Positions 1-8,686 of a DNA stretch of 37,028 bases are shown in pieces. The stretch's first letter is position 1; every line of letters begins with the position of its first letter. The notes below the pieces were generated by a model. It saw only the letters and a program-made list of their open reading frames with translations. It did not search any database and was not told where the DNA came from. Location of the stretch: the NCBI GenBank assembly GCA_002737415.1, contig NSIQ01000011.1, forward strand, positions 2,460 to 39,487, given 5' to 3'. This DNA is from Alcaligenaceae bacterium (lineage in GTDB: Bacteria > Pseudomonadota > Gammaproteobacteria > Burkholderiales > Burkholderiaceae_B). The translations under genes were made by a program, and so were the position numbers.

Positions 1-42
1 AACGAGAGCTACACACAAAGTAAAAAGGATTTTTTTAAACAT
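1..42 (-). CDS. N-terminal signal-peptide fragment of a protein continuing off the left edge (possibly a Bug/TctC-type receptor)
   Basis: Minus-strand ATG at 42..40 reads MFKKILFTLCVALV, in frame to base 1; resembles the signal-peptide starts of the other Bug proteins here. Confidence 0.45.
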   Translation of the reverse strand, partial: MFKKILFTLCVALV

Positions 43-44
43 CG

Positions 45-1913
45 TTAACGTCCTACCGCATAACCTTGCATGCCGCGGGGATTCGCAGCTGCGCGTAATA
101 ATAATCTACCATTCAAACTCGACTCGCGCGTGCAGGCAGACATGCGTCCTTCAGACCACTCTGCACCCACCTTCACCTCGTGCCCAGCGTCGCGCAACGC
201 TTTTAGCGTTGCCTCTGGGAAACGTGACTCTAAGACGATTTGGTTGTAGCGCAATGAACGCGGCCAAAACGAAATCGGAAAATGATCAACGTGCCACGCC
301 GGGTATTCGATCGCCTCTTGAAGATTCATGCCGTACACCGCATGACGCAAAAAGAATTCAGTACTCCATTGATCTTGTTGATCGCCGCCCGGCGTACCAA
401 ACACCATGTACGGAATCCCATCTCGCAGCGCCATCGAAGGCGACAAGGTCGTGTTGGGTCGCTTACCGGGCATAAGCTGCCCTGGTACGTCGTCATCAAA
501 CCACGTCATTTGCAGACGCGTACCGAGCGAAAACCCAAGAGCAGGAATCGCTGGGCTAGAAGATAACCAACCGCCCGACGGGGTGGCAGAGACCATGTTA
601 CCTTGCGCATCGATCACATCAATATGGCAGGTATCACCAATAAATACTTCTCGCTTTGCCCATTCGCTGACGGGCGGCAACGCTGCAAAAGTTGGCTCGC
701 CCACACCGAAGCGTGTGTCTGACACTTTAAGCGTGCGCGCTGCCACTTCAAGATCGGGTAGCTTTGCTTGAAGCCCGCCAGGCTGGCCCGCTTCAAACAG
801 TTTTGCGCTCAATTCGCCGATACGCTCATAACGTGCTTTTCCATATTCGTCTGACAGCAGCTCTGCCATTGGGATCTTCGCAAACAAAGGATCCCCATAC
901 CAAGCCAGGCGATCGGCCATGGCAAGTTTTGCAGCCTCAGCCACTCGATGTACAAACTCAACAGAATCAGGCGCAAAGCGTTCAAGACCCGCGTGCTTAA
1001 GAATGGATAGCTGCTGCAACATGACCGGGCCCTGCGACCATGGGCCACACTTAGCCACCGTGTAGCGACCAAAGTCAACGGTGTATGGCTCTTCATAAGC
1101 CGGTGTCCAATTTGCCAGATCGTCGACACGTAACAAGCCGGTGTTGCGTTCACCCGTCGTGTCGCGTATCGGTTGGTCGGTATAAAACTGATCGATTTCT
1201 TGCGCGATGAAGCCGCGATAAAAAATCTCAAGCGCAGCCTCAATTGTCCGTACGCGATCGCCCGCTCCCACTGTTGCAGCCTCGGTCAATAAGCGTGTGT
1301 AGGTCTGCGCAATCACCGGGCATTGAAATAATTCACCTGGCTGAGGGACCTGCCCCTTTGGGATCCACACTTCAGCTGAAGATTTCCATTCACTGACAAA
1401 TAAACTTTGCACCGCCAAAATCGCTTGTACCGTGCGCGGAAGTATCGGGAAGCCCTCGCGCGCATAAGCAATCGCCGGTGCCATGACCTCAGCCAAGGTC
1501 ATCTTGCCGTAATCACGCAGCATCGTCAGCCAGGCACCAAACGCCCCTGGCACGGTAGCCGGCAGCAAACCGATTCCCGGCACGAGCTCTAGGCCAAGTG
1601 CTTTAAAGTAGGCGCAGGTTGCCAATTTTGGTGCAGGTCCTTGCCCGCAAAGTACCCGCATGCGCTGCTCTTTTTCAGACCAAAGCATGATCGGCACTTC
1701 ACCACCGGGCCCATTTAAATGCGGCTCGACAATTTGCAAGACAAAGCCTCCGGCGACTGCCGCATCAAACGCGTTACCACCTTTTTCAAGAATACCCATT
1801 GCGGTTTGCGAAGCCAACCAATGGGTTGATGCCACAACCCCAAAGGTGCCGACAATCTCGGGACGGGTGGTAAAGGTAGAGTCTTGTACTGCGGATTTAT
1901 TTGCTACGGGCAT
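45..1913 (-). CDS. Gamma-glutamyltransferase family protein (Ntn hydrolase)
   Basis: 622 aa; GGT-like GGNAFDAAVAGGFVLQIVEPHLNGPGG and FGTPGGDQQDQW motifs; TCH at the usual autoprocessing TTH position. Confidence 0.88.
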   Translation of the reverse strand: MPVANKSAVQDSTFTTRPEIVGTFGVVASTHWLASQTAMGILEKGGNAFDAAVAGGFVLQIVEPHLNGPGGEVPIMLWSEKEQRMRVLCGQGPAPKLATCAYFKALGLELVPGIGLLPATVPGAFGAWLTMLRDYGKMTLAEVMAPAIAYAREGFPILPRTVQAILAVQSLFVSEWKSSAEVWIPKGQVPQPGELFQCPVIAQTYTRLLTEAATVGAGDRVRTIEAALEIFYRGFIAQEIDQFYTDQPIRDTTGERNTGLLRVDDLANWTPAYEEPYTVDFGRYTVAKCGPWSQGPVMLQQLSILKHAGLERFAPDSVEFVHRVAEAAKLAMADRLAWYGDPLFAKIPMAELLSDEYGKARYERIGELSAKLFEAGQPGGLQAKLPDLEVAARTLKVSDTRFGVGEPTFAALPPVSEWAKREVFIGDTCHIDVIDAQGNMVSATPSGGWLSSSPAIPALGFSLGTRLQMTWFDDDVPGQLMPGKRPNTTLSPSMALRDGIPYMVFGTPGGDQQDQWSTEFFLRHAVYGMNLQEAIEYPAWHVDHFPISFWPRSLRYNQIVLESRFPEATLKALRDAGHEVKVGAEWSEGRMSACTRESSLNGRLLLRAAANPRGMQGYAVGR

Positions 1914-1918
1914 GATAT

Positions 1919-2887
1919 TTAGTTTGCTTTGATACCGGCTTGCTTCGTAACGGGGCCATACAAGTCAAAGTCGCGCTTAATTTCAGAAGCAAAATCAGTC
2001 GCAGACCCCGAGGCGGCGATGATGCCATAGCCTTGTAATTGTGCCTTGACTTCAGACTCACCCAACACTGCATTGATTTCGACGTTTAGTTGCCGGATGA
2101 TTGCATCGGGCGTGTTTGCGGGGGCAAGTACGCCAACCCACGAATTTAACTCGACGCCTTGCACTCCTGACTCAGCGAAGGTCGCGACATTTGGAAAGAC
2201 TACCGAACGCTTTGGACTAGGGACACCAATTGGGATCAGGCGACCGGCTCCGATAAATTGCGTGACAGAGGACGCCGAAGCAAAGGCCAAGGGAATATGC
2301 CCAGCCACCACATCGGCAGCTGCTGGGCCACCACCCTTATAGGGCACATGCACCAGATTTGCTCCTGACCGTTGCTTGAGCAGCTCTCCGGCCACATGCG
2401 TGATGCTGCCACTACCAGAGGTACCAAATTCAAGGCCTTTGCCATTTGTCTTAGATAAGGCAATAACCTCTGCCAAGGTTTTGACTCCAACCGAAGGATG
2501 CGCCACGATAATGATGATCGAGTCACCCACCTTAGCGATAGGCGCAAAATCATTTAACGCATCAAAGCCAGTGCGCTCGTAGACGTGAGGATTAATCACC
2601 AACGTGCCGTCTAACGCCAGCAAAAGCGTATAGCCGTCAGGTGCTGCTTTGGCAACGAGTTGAGCTCCGATATTGCCCGAGGCCCCAGGTTTGTTCTCAA
2701 CGATCACCTGTTGATTCAGCCGTTTGGCTAAGGCGGTTGCAACAATACGCCCGCTGACGTCGGTGACACCACCGGGGGCGAAGGGAACAATTAAGCGAAT
2801 AGGCTTGCTTGGATACGGTTGCGCCTGGACGCTTAAGACTGCAAACAGAAGCGTTGCAATCAATATTGATTGAATAATTTTTTTCAT
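1919..2887 (-). CDS. Bug/TctC family tripartite tricarboxylate transporter substrate-binding protein
   Basis: 322 aa; signal peptide; YPSKPIRLIVPFAPGGVTDVSGR, GASGNIGAQLVAKAAPDGYTLL and HVPYKGGGPA motifs. Confidence 0.93.
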   Translation of the reverse strand: MKKIIQSILIATLLFAVLSVQAQPYPSKPIRLIVPFAPGGVTDVSGRIVATALAKRLNQQVIVENKPGASGNIGAQLVAKAAPDGYTLLLALDGTLVINPHVYERTGFDALNDFAPIAKVGDSIIIIVAHPSVGVKTLAEVIALSKTNGKGLEFGTSGSGSITHVAGELLKQRSGANLVHVPYKGGGPAAADVVAGHIPLAFASASSVTQFIGAGRLIPIGVPSPKRSVVFPNVATFAESGVQGVELNSWVGVLAPANTPDAIIRQLNVEINAVLGESEVKAQLQGYGIIAASGSATDFASEIKRDFDLYGPVTKQAGIKAN

Positions 2888-2916
2888 GAGAGGATCGATC
2901 CTAAAGACAGACTACC

Positions 2917-4116
2917 TTAGCCTAACCCGCCCGTGGCGCGCAGCGTTTCGATTTCGTCTGCTGTCATGCCAAGCACGTCGCCCAATACCACCTCGGTATG
3001 CTCTCCCAACGATGGTGATGGTGTACGCACCGATCCAGGCGTTGCTGACATTCGAATGGGTACACCCACTACATGCACTTTGCCTGCACGCGGATGATCC
3101 ATCTTGACAATTGCACCACGCGCAACAACCTGCGGGTGCTCAACGACTTGCTTGACGTTATTGATCGAGCCCATCGGGATGCCTGCACCAACGAGGATGG
3201 TTTCCCATTCAGCAAAGCTACGCGTCAAAAAGACCTCTTGCAGCCTGTCAATCAACGCTTTGCGATTTTGCATCCGCACGCTATTCGTCGCAAACCGTGG
3301 ATCATGTGTCATGTCAGAGCAACCGATCAGCGGGCAAAACTCGAGCCATAACTTATCGCTACCCACCGCCAACGCAAGGTCTTGTGTTTTTGTACGAAAG
3401 GTTTGATACGGCAACAAGGCCTTATAAGCTGTGCCCATCGGGCCCGCAATCGTACCCGTCGAAAAATAATCACCGATCATCGTGCTCAGCAGCGAGAGCT
3501 GGCCCTCTAACATCGAGATATCGATCGATTGCCCGACACCCGTTGCGTCTTTGACGCGCAAAGCCATCATGATGCCTAAAGTAGCATTCATGCCCGCAGT
3601 GAGATCCGCGATCGACACGCCCGCACGCGCACCATGCCCACCCTCATCGCCTGTTGCGCTGATCATGCCGCTCTCGGCCTGTACGATTAAATCGAGGGCC
3701 GGACGATCTCGGTAAGGACCATCTTGCCCAAAGCCTGAGATCGAACAATAAATAATGCCGGGGCTACGCTTGCGCGCAACTTCATAATCAACCCCTAGCT
3801 TAGCGAGCGTACCGGGACGAAAGTTTTCAAGTACCACATCGCAGCGCTCGACCATTCGTAAAAATGTCTCTTTGCCCTCGGCGTTTTTTAAGTCGAGCAC
3901 GATACCTTGTTTATTGCGATGAAGCCCAACAAAATAATCGGTTTCACCACCAGGCAATTTTGTGCCCCAAGCACGCGCAATATCACCTTTGCCTGGGGGC
4001 TCGATTTTAATGACCTGCGCACCATAGTCAGCCAGCATCGTCGAACAAAAAGGCCCCGCCAAAGCATGGCTAAGGTCTAGAATTTTGAGGCCTTCAAGAG
4101 GTAATTTCATGAGCAT
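2917..4116 (-). CDS. CaiB/BaiF family (family III) CoA-transferase
   Basis: 399 aa; LEGLKILDLSHALAGPFCSTMLADYGAQVIKIEPPGKGD, VVLENFRPGTLAKLGVDYE, ISGFGQDGPYRDRPALDLIVQAESG. Confidence 0.95.
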   Translation of the reverse strand: MLMKLPLEGLKILDLSHALAGPFCSTMLADYGAQVIKIEPPGKGDIARAWGTKLPGGETDYFVGLHRNKQGIVLDLKNAEGKETFLRMVERCDVVLENFRPGTLAKLGVDYEVARKRSPGIIYCSISGFGQDGPYRDRPALDLIVQAESGMISATGDEGGHGARAGVSIADLTAGMNATLGIMMALRVKDATGVGQSIDISMLEGQLSLLSTMIGDYFSTGTIAGPMGTAYKALLPYQTFRTKTQDLALAVGSDKLWLEFCPLIGCSDMTHDPRFATNSVRMQNRKALIDRLQEVFLTRSFAEWETILVGAGIPMGSINNVKQVVEHPQVVARGAIVKMDHPRAGKVHVVGVPIRMSATPGSVRTPSPSLGEHTEVVLGDVLGMTADEIETLRATGGLG

Positions 4117-4126
4117 GTTCTGTGAA

Positions 4127-5521
4127 TTAACTTTGCTCCATCACCTCAAGGTCGGGCGACACCGCAAAGTCAATCTCGCCCAGCGCTTTGACTTCTTCAG
4201 GTGTAAAGCCAGGAGCAATTGCCTCAAGTACGAAGCGATCGTTAACCCAATGCAAAACCGCCAAATCGGTGACCAACCAATCCACGCACTCGCGACCTGT
4301 CAGTGGATACTTGCAGCGACGGGGCAATTTAGTTCTGCCCTTGCTGTCAGCGTGTTCCATGACAATGATGAGTTCGACTTCACCAGAGATCAAATCCATC
4401 GCGCCACCGATCCCGCCACGACGCGCATCCGTGATGCTCCAGTTCGCCACGTTACCGTCTTGATCGACCTCATAGGCGCCCAAGATGACGGTATCGATAT
4501 GACCACCGCGGGCCATTTCAAAAGACATCACACTCTCAAAGAATGAAGTGCCAGGCACGGCCTCAACGAATTGACCACCCGCATTAAAGACATCGGGGTC
4601 GACTGCATCGCCAGACACGATGCCACCGTAGCCAAGTACACCGTTTTCAGCGTGTAGCCACACGCCGCGACCACCTAGAAAGTTTGAGACTTGCGTGGGG
4701 ATACCAACGCCCAGATTCACATAGGTATTGTCTTTAACGATCTTCGCTGCATTTTTGGCAATGCCGTTGCGGGTCAATGCTTGCTTGCCGTTATAGGTGC
4801 GGGCGCTATCGGCCGCGCGTTTTTCAGCGCGCGTTAGGGTTTTGACATCAATCATGTCAGTGATCTTCAAGACGCGCGTAATAAAAATGCCAGGCAGATC
4901 GATTAACTCGGGGGGCAACTCACCCACCTCAACAATTTCTTCGACCTCAACGATCGCAATCCTTGCCGCTTTAGCAAAGGCTGAATTGAAGTTAGCGCTA
5001 CCACCACGAAATTGGACATTGCCTGCACGATCAGCGCGATAGGCGCTCAAAAAAGCATAGTCAACCTGAATGGCATGCTCAAGCACGTGAGGCTTGCCAT
5101 TGAAATAACGAACGTCTTTACCCTCAGCTAGGTCGGTATCGACCCCGGTTGGCGAGTAGAAAGCTGGGATACCAGCGCCCCCTGCACGACAGCGTTCAAC
5201 CAAAATGCCTTGAGGTACGAGTTCGACGTCAAGTGTGCCTGCGGCGATTCTTTTTTCGCCTTCGGTTTGCATACCGGCCCTGATTGAAAACGCAGCCACC
5301 AGTTTTTTAACCTGATTGTTTTCAACCAAAAGTTGGCCTTTTTCACCAGCGGCGCCCAATGAGTTACAAACCAAGGTCAAGTCTGTTGTGCCTTTGTCTC
5401 GCAAAGCAAAGATCAAATTGTTCGGAAAACGATGTGCCAAACCAAATCCAGCGATCGCGACACTTGCGCCCGCTTGAATATCTGCGATTGCCTGTGCGGC
5501 TGAGGCAACTACCTTATCCAT
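4127..5521 (-). CDS. Fused family I CoA-transferase (A and B subunit domains in one chain)
   Basis: 464 aa; A-type half with IAGFGL and GAGGIPAFYSPTGVDTDLAEGK; B-type half with NLGVGIPTQVSNFL, AENGVLGYGG and ARGGHIDTVILGAYEVD. Confidence 0.92.
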   Translation of the reverse strand: MDKVVASAAQAIADIQAGASVAIAGFGLAHRFPNNLIFALRDKGTTDLTLVCNSLGAAGEKGQLLVENNQVKKLVAAFSIRAGMQTEGEKRIAAGTLDVELVPQGILVERCRAGGAGIPAFYSPTGVDTDLAEGKDVRYFNGKPHVLEHAIQVDYAFLSAYRADRAGNVQFRGGSANFNSAFAKAARIAIVEVEEIVEVGELPPELIDLPGIFITRVLKITDMIDVKTLTRAEKRAADSARTYNGKQALTRNGIAKNAAKIVKDNTYVNLGVGIPTQVSNFLGGRGVWLHAENGVLGYGGIVSGDAVDPDVFNAGGQFVEAVPGTSFFESVMSFEMARGGHIDTVILGAYEVDQDGNVANWSITDARRGGIGGAMDLISGEVELIIVMEHADSKGRTKLPRRCKYPLTGRECVDWLVTDLAVLHWVNDRFVLEAIAPGFTPEEVKALGEIDFAVSPDLEVMEQS

Positions 5522-5570
5522 ACTGATCCTTTGTTCATAAAGTTCGCATACAAGAATTAAGCGTAACGAC

Positions 5571-6527
5571 TTAATCCATCTTAATATTCAAAATCTTGTT
5601 TAGCTCGGCCAGTTGACGTTTTTCTTTAGTCATCGCGGCCAAAAACTGTTGCGGGTTGAGCATTTTGAACTCTGACCCCGTCGCTTCGACCCTGGCACGC
5701 ACTTCAGGCTGTGAAAAATACTTCACGCTCGCATCGTACAACACCCGTACAACATTCGCGGGTGTGCCGGCAGGGGCGAGTAATCCGTACCACGAGCCCG
5801 TGTCGTTGGGCACGCCTTGCTCACCCAAGGTCGGCACCTCAGGCAACGCCTTTGCACGCGTCTGAGAAGACAGACCAATGGCGCGAAGCTTGCCCGACTT
5901 AATATGTGGCAGCATGGCCGATAAATTTAAGAACGAGACGTCAACATGCCCACCTAGCATGTCGTTGACCACAGGCGTTGCCCCTTTATAGGGCACATGG
6001 GTCATTTTGATCTTCGCTTCAATTTGAAAAATCTCGCCTGCTATGTGGGTTGAGCTACCTGTTCCGCTTGAGCCATAGGTCATGACTTTTGTTTTGGCTA
6101 ACTCGATGAACTCTTTGACGTTGGTCGCTTTGATGTGGGGGCCAATCACCATCACGTTTGGCACATCGATCATCATCAAAATCGGCGAAAATTCTTTAAT
6201 GCCGTCATAAGGTGGATTAGAGCTAAAGACAGGCACTGCGGTATGAGGTGCACCGGCGCTGGCTAACAGCGTGTAGCCATCAGGAGCGGCTTTGGCGACA
6301 TAGCCCGTGCCAATCGAACCACTACCCCCACCTTTTGTTTCGATCACAAAGGTTTGCCCCAGCGCCTGCGACAACCCGTTTGCAAGTTCACGGGCGATCT
6401 GATCAGCAGGGCCGCCTGCGGGGTAGGGCACAATCATTTTGACCGGTTTGTCTGGGTAGGTCTGCGCCGTCGCGAGCAAAGGCGCAAGCGCCATTATCAA
6501 AAGAACAGCCTGTAAGATTTTTTTCAT
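5571..6527 (-). CDS. Bug/TctC family substrate-binding protein
   Basis: ORF 5571..6587; start at MKKILQAVLL (6527) preferred because of the GGGAG ribosome-binding site and signal peptide; YPDKPVKMIVPYPAGGPADQIAR and HVPYKGATPVVNDMLGG. Confidence 0.9.
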   Translation of the reverse strand: MKKILQAVLLIMALAPLLATAQTYPDKPVKMIVPYPAGGPADQIARELANGLSQALGQTFVIETKGGGSGSIGTGYVAKAAPDGYTLLASAGAPHTAVPVFSSNPPYDGIKEFSPILMMIDVPNVMVIGPHIKATNVKEFIELAKTKVMTYGSSGTGSSTHIAGEIFQIEAKIKMTHVPYKGATPVVNDMLGGHVDVSFLNLSAMLPHIKSGKLRAIGLSSQTRAKALPEVPTLGEQGVPNDTGSWYGLLAPAGTPANVVRVLYDASVKYFSQPEVRARVEATGSEFKMLNPQQFLAAMTKEKRQLAELNKILNIKMD

Positions 6528-6602
6528 TGTGATCTCCCTTTTATCCTTTTCTTCGTTCTGCACGAACCGCACTAAAATAACGCGCAACGCGCTCTTTCTG
6601 AG

Positions 6603-7502
6603 TTACTCGCCACGCGCTTCAGGCTCAACCGGCTCAAAGCGATACCCTTTCGTGCTGTCGCCGCGTATATAACCACAGTGTGGCCAGCCAAAATGCACCG
6701 GAAAAATCATGGCATTACGCTCAGCTGCACGTTTCAAAAACAAGGCGCGCGATACGCGCGCCTGTTCGGCGTGAGCATCAATCCAGGTGTTGATATGCGG
6801 CATCGCAATCTGCAAGGGGCTATGCATCACATCCCCCGCAAAGATCGCTTCTTGCCCTTTTGACTGCAGTCGAAAGTGCAACGAACCCGGCGTATGACCC
6901 GGCATGGCTTCAGCCTTCAAGCAACCCGCCACCACATCGCCATCATCGATTAGATCAATCAAGCCCAGTTCATAAAGCGGCAGCACGCTATCTTCAAACG
7001 AGCCACTGATCACACCCTTGTCACCATTTTTATACGCCGCGTGTGCAGCTTCAAAATCAACCCTCGGCATCAAGTGGCGGGCATTCGGAAACATAGGCTC
7101 CCAGCGACCATCCACCATGCGCGTGCCCCAACCCACGTGGTCCGGATGAAAGTGCGTGACAATCACGTGCGTCACTGATCTTGCACTCGCGCCGGCCGCG
7201 TCAAGCCAAAGTGGCGTCAAGGTGTTGAGCATGTTCATCCGCTCTGAGCCGCGCTTTTTATGATTACCAACCCCCAGGTCAATCACGATCACGTTCTCGC
7301 CCATGTGCATCACCCACAACTGCATGGCAACGATAAAGCGCTGCAGTTTGATGTTGTAGTGATGCGGAGCCAGCCACGACAGATGCGGCACGATGTCGCG
7401 CACATCTAACGCAGGAAACACAAAATCAGCTGCGTGGGTCGGGCCGCTATATTCAAGCACGTTATAAATTTTTGCGTCGCCGATGTGACGGGAGTAGATC
7501 AT
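6603..7502 (-). CDS. MBL-fold metallo-hydrolase
   Basis: 299 aa; THFHPDHVGW (HxHxDH), PGHTPGSLHF and AGDVMHSPLQ metal-binding motifs. Confidence 0.92.
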   Translation of the reverse strand: MIYSRHIGDAKIYNVLEYSGPTHAADFVFPALDVRDIVPHLSWLAPHHYNIKLQRFIVAMQLWVMHMGENVIVIDLGVGNHKKRGSERMNMLNTLTPLWLDAAGASARSVTHVIVTHFHPDHVGWGTRMVDGRWEPMFPNARHLMPRVDFEAAHAAYKNGDKGVISGSFEDSVLPLYELGLIDLIDDGDVVAGCLKAEAMPGHTPGSLHFRLQSKGQEAIFAGDVMHSPLQIAMPHINTWIDAHAEQARVSRALFLKRAAERNAMIFPVHFGWPHCGYIRGDSTKGYRFEPVEPEARGE

Positions 7503-7538
7503 GGTGATACCTTTGACATCTGAGAGGTGCTAAAAAAA

Positions 7539-8264
7539 TTAACCAACCAAACGATACGTCAAGCGCCACTTCGTGTCGCGATTTTGCCAAGGGGGTGGAC
7601 CATCAGAAAAAGGGCTCGCTCCAGGCACGGCGGCCAACCGATCTTTCATAAACGACTTGGCCGCTGCCTCATCCTTGATGCCATACATCGCCAAAAAGTT
7701 TGGCGCACCGGGCTCGGGGTGCAGAAAGGTACGCATATTTTTATAGCGTGCGCCAGTCACAAAATCATAACCTGCCAACACTTCTGGCACATGGATCGTA
7801 TTGTAAAACTCATTGAATTGCGCCAACTCAGCCTCGCCTGAACCCGCCGCTTCATTCATCCCGACCAGATACATGTAAGGCGAAGCAGACACTTTAGCGG
7901 CTGCAGGGTTGTTTAGTACGTGCTGCCACATCAAACGCCACTTGGTGTTGCGCTGTTGCCAAGCTGCGGGGCCGTCGCTATACACAGGCCGCCCGCTTGC
8001 TGGCCCATCATTGCGACTGATATAAAGTTGTGCCGTCTCTTTGCTTTCAATGTCGTAAGCAGCGATAAATCGTGGCCCACGCGCACCACGCGTGTCGTCT
8101 TGCGCAAGCTCATAACGGCGCCCACGCAAAAAGCCTGGATTGCCCGCCAACACTTCAGGCTTGTGCACATTTGAGTAAAAGTCATTAAACGCTGCAACAT
8201 CGGCAGCACTGGTGTCGACGGGGATATCCATCCCGACCCAGTAGGTGTAAAGCGCGTCGCTCAT
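7539..8264 (-). CDS. Uncharacterised tandem-duplicated protein, probable dimeric alpha-beta-barrel type
   Basis: 241 aa; two homologous halves sharing FN(D/E)FY, HxPEVLAG, GxRY, SDGPxxWQxRxTKWRL. Confidence 0.7.
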   Translation of the reverse strand: MSDALYTYWVGMDIPVDTSAADVAAFNDFYSNVHKPEVLAGNPGFLRGRRYELAQDDTRGARGPRFIAAYDIESKETAQLYISRNDGPASGRPVYSDGPAAWQQRNTKWRLMWQHVLNNPAAAKVSASPYMYLVGMNEAAGSGEAELAQFNEFYNTIHVPEVLAGYDFVTGARYKNMRTFLHPEPGAPNFLAMYGIKDEAAAKSFMKDRLAAVPGASPFSDGPPPWQNRDTKWRLTYRLVG

Positions 8265-8280
8265 TTTTTATCCTCTGGAC

Positions 8281-8682
8281 TCAAGCCAGTTTAAACATCG
8301 GAATCGCGGGACCCTCTTCGCTGGGCTTGAAGGTCACCGCGACCTTCTGTCCACAACGAATCGTATCCAAGTCGCAATCAACGATATTGGTCAGCATCGT
8401 AATGCCTTCGTCAAGCGTGACATAAGCGATGGCATAAGGCACAGGCCCCGAGGTACGCGTAACACTATAGCTATACACCGTACCCGTACCTTGGACTTGT
8501 TTAAATTCAGTTTTATCACTGAAGCAAAACGGGCAAAGCGCACGAGGATAGTGATGATATTGTTTGCAGTCGTTGCAAAACTTCAGCATCAACTTGCCTT
8601 GCGTGGCCGCGTCAAAATAAGGCTCATCGCCGAAGTTTAACTTGGGGGCGGGGATTTTTCTGTCTTGATAGGGTGTGGTCAT
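8281..8682 (-). CDS. DUF35 / OB-fold zinc-ribbon acyl-CoA-associated protein
   Basis: 133 aa; zinc ribbon CNDCKQYHHYPRALCPFC then OB-fold GTVYSYSVTRTSGPVPYAIAYVTLDEG; adjacent to the thiolase-like gene. Confidence 0.9.
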   Translation of the reverse strand: MTTPYQDRKIPAPKLNFGDEPYFDAATQGKLMLKFCNDCKQYHHYPRALCPFCFSDKTEFKQVQGTGTVYSYSVTRTSGPVPYAIAYVTLDEGITMLTNIVDCDLDTIRCGQKVAVTFKPSEEGPAIPMFKLA

Positions 8683-8686
8683 GGCT

